Origin: Pseudomonas oryzihabitans
GTDB taxonomy: Bacteria; Pseudomonadota; Gammaproteobacteria; Pseudomonadales; Pseudomonadaceae
DNA length: 64,000 nt
Assembly: GCF_007665395.1 (NCBI RefSeq)
Contig: NZ_VDND01000009.1
Coordinates: 62,001 to 126,000, forward strand
Direction: 5' to 3'
The notes under the pieces were generated by a model. It saw only the letters and a list, made by a program, of their open reading frames with translations. It did no database searches and was not told the origin of the DNA. The first letter of the stretch is position 1; each line of letters begins with the position of its first letter. The position numbers and the translations under genes were made by a program. Shown here in pieces: positions 60,322-64,000 of this stretch.

Positions 60322-61511
60322 GCGCCGGACTCCGGCAACGGCCGAGGCCGGCCCAGCCTGCTGTACCAGGGCATGCCCAGCAGGCTGGCGAAGTAGACGC
60401 CAGCCGCCAGCCGCGCCAGCCACAGACGTTCGTCGGTCAGCGCCACCACCCCCAGCACCCCGAGGACGGCGAAGGCCAGGCAGGCGGCATACAGCCCCAG
60501 CCGCGCCGGCCAGGCCTTGCGCCGCACCGAACGGACCGCGCTGCGATCCAGCCAGGGCAGCACGAACAGCAGCGCCAGGGCCAGGGCCGCCAGACCCAGG
60601 CCGCCGGCCTTGCTCGGCACCGCGCGCAACAGGGCATAGAAGGGCGCCAGGTACCAGGGCGGGGCGATGTGCGCGGGGGTGACCAGGGGGTTGGCGGCCT
60701 GCTGGTTGGCCGGCTCCAGCACCAGGCCGCCCAAGTCCGGTGCCAACAGCACCACAGCGAGGAAGACCAGCAGGAAGATGGCCAGCCCGCAGAGGTCCTT
60801 GAGCGTCAGGTAGGGGTGGAAAGGCACCCCGGCGGCACCGCTGACATCGCGATCGTCGCCTTCGGGATTGTTCGAGCCGGTCTGGCGCAGGGCGACCACG
60901 TGCAAGGTCACCAGCAGCAGAATCAGCACGGGCAAGCCCACCACGTGCAGGGCCTGGAAGCGGCGCAGGGTGGCGTCCGACAGCACCACGCCACCGCGCA
61001 GCAGATCGGCGAGGGTCGGGCCGACCAGGGGCAGCGCCTCGACGGCGTTCAGCGCCACCTGGGCGCCCCAATAGGAGAGCTGGCCCCAGGGCAGCAGGTA
61101 GCCGAAGAAGGCCTGGGCCAGCAGCAGCACATAGAGCAGCACGCCAAAGCTCCAGACCAGCTCGCGCGGGGCCCGATAGGAGCCGTACAGCAGGCCGCGC
61201 AGCATATGCAGATAGAGACAGACGAACAGCGCCGAGGCGCCCACCGCATGCAGGTAGCGGATCAGCCAGCCGAAGGGGACCTCGCGCATGAACAGCTGCA
61301 CCGAGGCGAAGGCGCCCTTCACGCTGGGCTCGTAGCCGAGCAGCAGCCAGAGGCCGGACACCAGCTGCAGCGCCAGGATGAAGACCAGCAGCGAGCCGAA
61401 CAGATAGAAGACGTTGAGGTTGCGTGGCACCCGGTACTCGCTGACGTGCCGCCGCCAGAAGGCGCGCAGGGGCAGCCGTCGCTCCAGCCAGTCGTGGCGA
61501 TCATCCTTCAT
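60318..61511 (-). CDS. petB: Cytochrome b of the bc1 complex (divergent)
   Basis: A 397-residue integral membrane protein with two b haems and both quinone sites. The haem histidine pairs are in RYLHAVGAS / YLHMLRG and ALHVVGLP / LHVVALR. The Qo-site motif, PEWY in many species, here reads PPWY (AHIAPPWYLAPFYALLRAVP). About eight membrane helices are visible. The start overlaps the petA stop (ATGA). The sequence departs clearly from the usual Pseudomonas form in the N-terminus and loops. Confidence 0.92.
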   Translation of the reverse strand: MKDDRHDWLERRLPLRAFWRRHVSEYRVPRNLNVFYLFGSLLVFILALQLVSGLWLLLGYEPSVKGAFASVQLFMREVPFGWLIRYLHAVGASALFVCLYLHMLRGLLYGSYRAPRELVWSFGVLLYVLLLAQAFFGYLLPWGQLSYWGAQVALNAVEALPLVGPTLADLLRGGVVLSDATLRRFQALHVVGLPVLILLLVTLHVVALRQTGSNNPEGDDRDVSGAAGVPFHPYLTLKDLCGLAIFLLVFLAVVLLAPDLGGLVLEPANQQAANPLVTPAHIAPPWYLAPFYALLRAVPSKAGGLGLAALALALLFVLPWLDRSAVRSVRRKAWPARLGLYAACLAFAVLGVLGVVALTDERLWLARLAAGVYFASLLGMPWYSRLGRPRPLPESGA

Positions 61512-62086
61512 GCGTCCCCCTCGCCATCGCTGCCGATGATCAGCAGGTTCTCGCCCTGGAAATGGTGGGGGGGCACGGCCAGGTTGAGCGGTGCCGGCTG
61601 GTCGCGATAGACCCGGCCGGCCAGATCGAAGTGGGAGCCATGGCAGGGACAGAGGTAGCCTCCGTCCCGGTCCGCCGCGCCCGGCGCCAGGGAGGGAATG
61701 CAGCCCAGGTGGGTGCAGATCGCGGTGACCACGAAGAGGTCCGGCCGCCGCGATCTCAGCCGTGGATCGACATAGGGCGGCTGGCTGGATTCCCGGGAAT
61801 CCGGATCGGCGAGTCCGGCGGCGTCGGCCAGCAGCCGGGCCTGGTCCGCCGCGCTGCGGCGCAGCACGCAGACCGGCTGGCCGCGCCACTGCACGGTGAG
61901 CTGTTCGCCGTCGCGCAGGGCGGAGATATCGACCTGCACCGGCTCTGCCGCAACCTGCGCCGAGCGACTGGGCCGCAGGGCGCAGACGAAGGGCACGCTA
62001 CCGGCCGCCAGGCCCAGACCGCCCACGGCGGAGGTGGTGGCGATCAGCAGGCGGCGGCGCTGGGCATCGGGCGCATCGTCGGTCAC
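61508..62086 (-). CDS. petA: Rieske iron-sulfur subunit of the bc1 complex
   Basis: A 192-residue [2Fe-2S] protein that oxidises quinol. It has a twin-Arg-like N-terminus (QRRRLLIATTSAVGGLGLAAG), then one membrane helix, and the cluster ligands in CTHLGC and CPCHGSHFD. It starts with GTG overlapping the murB stop (GTGA), so it is coupled to murB. Confidence 0.93.
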   Translation of the reverse strand: MTDDAPDAQRRRLLIATTSAVGGLGLAAGSVPFVCALRPSRSAQVAAEPVQVDISALRDGEQLTVQWRGQPVCVLRRSAADQARLLADAAGLADPDSRESSQPPYVDPRLRSRRPDLFVVTAICTHLGCIPSLAPGAADRDGGYLCPCHGSHFDLAGRVYRDQPAPLNLAVPPHHFQGENLLIIGSDGEGDA

Positions 62087-63105
62087 GTCAGGCTTCCCGG
62101 CTCCATGTCCAGCGTCACGCCGAAGCGCTCCCGCACCGAGGTGCGGATGCGCTCCGCCAGCGCCAGGACATCGCGACTATTGGCGCCGCCGAAGTTGACC
62201 AGCACCAGCGCCTGGGCGGCATGCACTCCCACGGCGCCGTCGCGATGACCGCGCCAGCCGGCCTGGTCGATCAGCCAGCCAGCGGCCAGCTTGACCGAGC
62301 CATCGGCCTGGGGATAGGTCGGCAGGGTGGGATAATCGTCCTTGAGCGCGGCCGCCGCGGCGGCCGTCACCACTGGATTCTTGAAGAAGCTGCCGGCATT
62401 GCCCAGCACCGCCGGGTCGGGCAACTTGCTCCGGCGGATTGCGCAGATCGCCGCGCTGACCGCCTCGGGTGTCGCGTGCTCGACGCCCGCCTCGGCCAGG
62501 GCCTGGCGTACCGGACCGTAGTCCAGCACCAGCTGCGGCTGGCGACTGAGCTGGAAGCGGACCCGCAGCACAATCCAGCGGCCGGCCTCGGCCTTGAAGC
62601 GACTTTCGCGATAGGCGAAGGCGCAGTCCTCTGGCGCCAGCTCGTGGAGCTCGCCGCTATGGCGGTCGAGCACCGTGACCCCGGCGCACCTGTCCTTGAG
62701 TTCGACGCCATAGGCGCCGATGTTCTGGATCGGCGAGGCGCCCACGGTGCCCGGGATCAGGCTGAGATTTTCCAGGCCATACCAGCCGTTGGCCAGGGTG
62801 GCCATGACGAAGGGATGCCAGGATTCGCCGGCCTCGGCTTCCACCAGCAGGGCATCGCCCTCCTCCGCCAGCAGGCGGATGCCGCGCGAGGTCAGCCGCA
62901 GCACCAGGCCCTCGACCCGCTCGGGCAGGACCAGGTTGCTGCCACCACCCAGTACCCGCAGCGGTACGCCCAGGTCACGGGCCAGCGCCAGGGCCTCGCG
63001 GACCTCGGCGTCATTCGCGGCTTCCAGGTAGCTATCGGCTTCGGCCACCAGGCCGAAGGTGTTGAGTCCCTGCAAGGGGAACCGTTGCTGGACGTCAGCG
63101 ACCAT
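62083..63105 (-). CDS. murB: UDP-N-acetylenolpyruvoylglucosamine reductase
   Basis: A 340-residue FAD enzyme that makes UDP-MurNAc for peptidoglycan. The FAD-binding part has LRVLGGGSNLVL; SLIPGTVGASPIQNIGAYG and the catalytic Ser in GNAGSFFKNP follow. It is the type I form. The start at 63105 (MVADVQQRFPLQGLNTFG) overlaps the phosphatase end by 11 bases. Confidence 0.96.
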   Translation of the reverse strand: MVADVQQRFPLQGLNTFGLVAEADSYLEAANDAEVREALALARDLGVPLRVLGGGSNLVLPERVEGLVLRLTSRGIRLLAEEGDALLVEAEAGESWHPFVMATLANGWYGLENLSLIPGTVGASPIQNIGAYGVELKDRCAGVTVLDRHSGELHELAPEDCAFAYRESRFKAEAGRWIVLRVRFQLSRQPQLVLDYGPVRQALAEAGVEHATPEAVSAAICAIRRSKLPDPAVLGNAGSFFKNPVVTAAAAAALKDDYPTLPTYPQADGSVKLAAGWLIDQAGWRGHRDGAVGVHAAQALVLVNFGGANSRDVLALAERIRTSVRERFGVTLDMEPGSLT

Positions 63106-63574
63106 GACGGGTAGCCACCTCGGCGACCAGGCCGTCGCAGGCGCTTTCCAGCAGGTCGAGGACCCGTTCGAAGCCGGCCGCGCCGCCGTAATAGGGATCG
63201 GGCACCTCATCCACCGCCAGGCCCTGGCGCGCCAGGAATAGCTCGGGCACCGCGCCTTCTGCGCCCGCGGGCCGCAATTGCTCCAGCCAGGCGAGGTTGT
63301 CGTGGTCCATGGCCAGGATCAGGTCGAAGCGCTGGAAGTCCGCGGCCGTGACCTGGCGCCCGCGCAGGCCGCCGAGGTCATAGCCGCGCCCGGCGGCGGC
63401 CTGGATGGCGCGGGCATCCGGCGCCTTGCCGACATGCCAGTCACCGGTGCCGGCCGAGTCCAGCTCCACCGCCCCGACCAGGCCGGCGGCGTCCAGCTTG
63501 GCCCTCAGGATGCCTTCGGCGGTGGGCGAGCGACAGATGTTGCCCATGCAGACGAAGAGGATGCGCAGGGTCAT
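63095..63574 (-). CDS. Low-molecular-weight protein tyrosine phosphatase
   Basis: A 159-residue phosphatase with the P-loop VCMGNICRSPTAEG (about residues 8-21) and the acidic residues of DEVPDPYYGG (about 123-132). Such enzymes often counter tyrosine kinases in polysaccharide export, but here it lies between kdsB and murB, as in other Pseudomonas. It starts directly after the kdsB stop. Confidence 0.94.
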   Translation of the reverse strand: MTLRILFVCMGNICRSPTAEGILRAKLDAAGLVGAVELDSAGTGDWHVGKAPDARAIQAAAGRGYDLGGLRGRQVTAADFQRFDLILAMDHDNLAWLEQLRPAGAEGAVPELFLARQGLAVDEVPDPYYGGAAGFERVLDLLESACDGLVAEVATRHGR

Positions 63575-64000
63575 CTAGGCTCCCAGCAGGCGTCTGACGC
63601 GCTCGAGGTCTTCCAGGGTATCCACCCCGGCCTGGGGCGCTTCCAGGGCATCGGCGACATGGATGCGCACGCCGTGCCAGAGGGCGCGCAGTTGCTCCAG
63701 AGCCTCGGTCTCTTCCAGGGCACAGGGGCCCCAGCCGACGAAGTCGGCGAGGAAGCCGGCGCGATAGGCGTAGATGCCGATGTGGCGACGATAGGGAAAG
63801 CCCGGGGGCAGCTGCGAGCGGTCGCCGGCGAAGGCATTGCGCGCCCAGGGCAGCGGCGCCCGGCTGAAAGTCAGCGCCAGGCCGTTCACGTCGGTGCTCA
63901 CCTTGACCACATTGGGATTGAACAGGCTGTCGACGTCGTGGATAGGCTCGGCCAGGGTGGCCACGCCGGCCTCGGGATGTGCGGCGAGATTGCCCGCCAC
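63575..64000 (-). CDS. kdsB: CMP-KDO synthetase (partial, 5' end outside window)
   Basis: The C-terminal 141 residues of the enzyme that activates KDO for lipopolysaccharide. The segments VNGLALTFSRAPLPWAR, HIGIYAYRAGFL and VDTLEDLERVR are family marks; the N-terminal nucleotide-binding part is beyond the right edge. Its stop is followed at once by the phosphatase start. Confidence 0.95.
   Translation of the reverse strand: MAGNLAAHPEAGVATLAEPIHDVDSLFNPNVVKVSTDVNGLALTFSRAPLPWARNAFAGDRSQLPPGFPYRRHIGIYAYRAGFLADFVGWGPCALEETEALEQLRALWHGVRIHVADALEAPQAGVDTLEDLERVRRLLGA

Noticed and set aside
1..64000. tRNA, rRNA or a tRNA target for the island
   Set aside because: No tRNA-like cloverleaf or rRNA sequence was recognised, and the island abuts a dksA-type gene rather than a tRNA.

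Overview
The window comes from a GC-rich gammaproteobacterium, almost certainly a Pseudomonas in the broad sense. The evidence is the gene order suhB-trmJ-iscRSUA-hscBA-fdx-iscX-ndk-rlmN-pilF-rodZ-ispG-hisS-yfgM-bamB-der, the LeuA2-type leuA, and the typical Pseudomonas intergenic repeats. The species cannot be fixed from the sequence alone.

Left part (1-13.46 kb): this part is visibly richer in A+T than the rest and reads as one end of a genomic island. At its right edge three tyrosine recombinases and a small DNA-binding protein lie head to tail with overlapping ends (13389 down to 8042). This matches the four-gene ginABCD module of GInt islands. The module abuts, and seems to have cut off, the 3' end of a dksA2-like gene that still has a perfect Zur-type operator. 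The rest of that part holds an orphan membrane-anchored protein, a LamB-type porin, a ChvE-GguA-GguB sugar ABC importer and the end of a Gfo/Idh/MocA dehydrogenase. Together these make a plausible sugar uptake and oxidation cassette. No DksA 3' remnant is seen on the left, so the far end of the island is probably outside the window.

Middle (13.9-41.2 kb): a GntR-controlled operon (ltnD-otnK-otnC, GntP permease, otnI) for catabolism of four-carbon sugar acids such as L-threonate. It is followed by xseA, a purine nucleoside permease-like protein, several envelope proteins (M23 peptidase, MscS-type channel, lipoproteins), a GST and leuA with a leucine-rich leader peptide. Next come a large MASE1-PAS-GGDEF-EAL protein, an aldo/keto reductase, an Lrp regulator divergent from a second cysteine desulfurase, and a transaminase/omega-amidase pair. 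Large repeat arrays separate several of these genes.

Right part (41.8-64 kb): the conserved housekeeping block runs on the minus strand from iscR to der. It covers Fe-S assembly, nucleotide and RNA maintenance, isoprenoid synthesis, histidyl-tRNA synthetase and outer-membrane assembly, and trmJ and suhB lie beside it. After suhB comes a second minus-strand chain, kdsB-ptp-murB-petA-petB-petC-sspA-sspB. Here the cytochrome bc1 genes are translationally coupled to murB, an arrangement that differs from the usual Pseudomonas order as I know it.

No rRNA, tRNA or CRISPR array was recognised.
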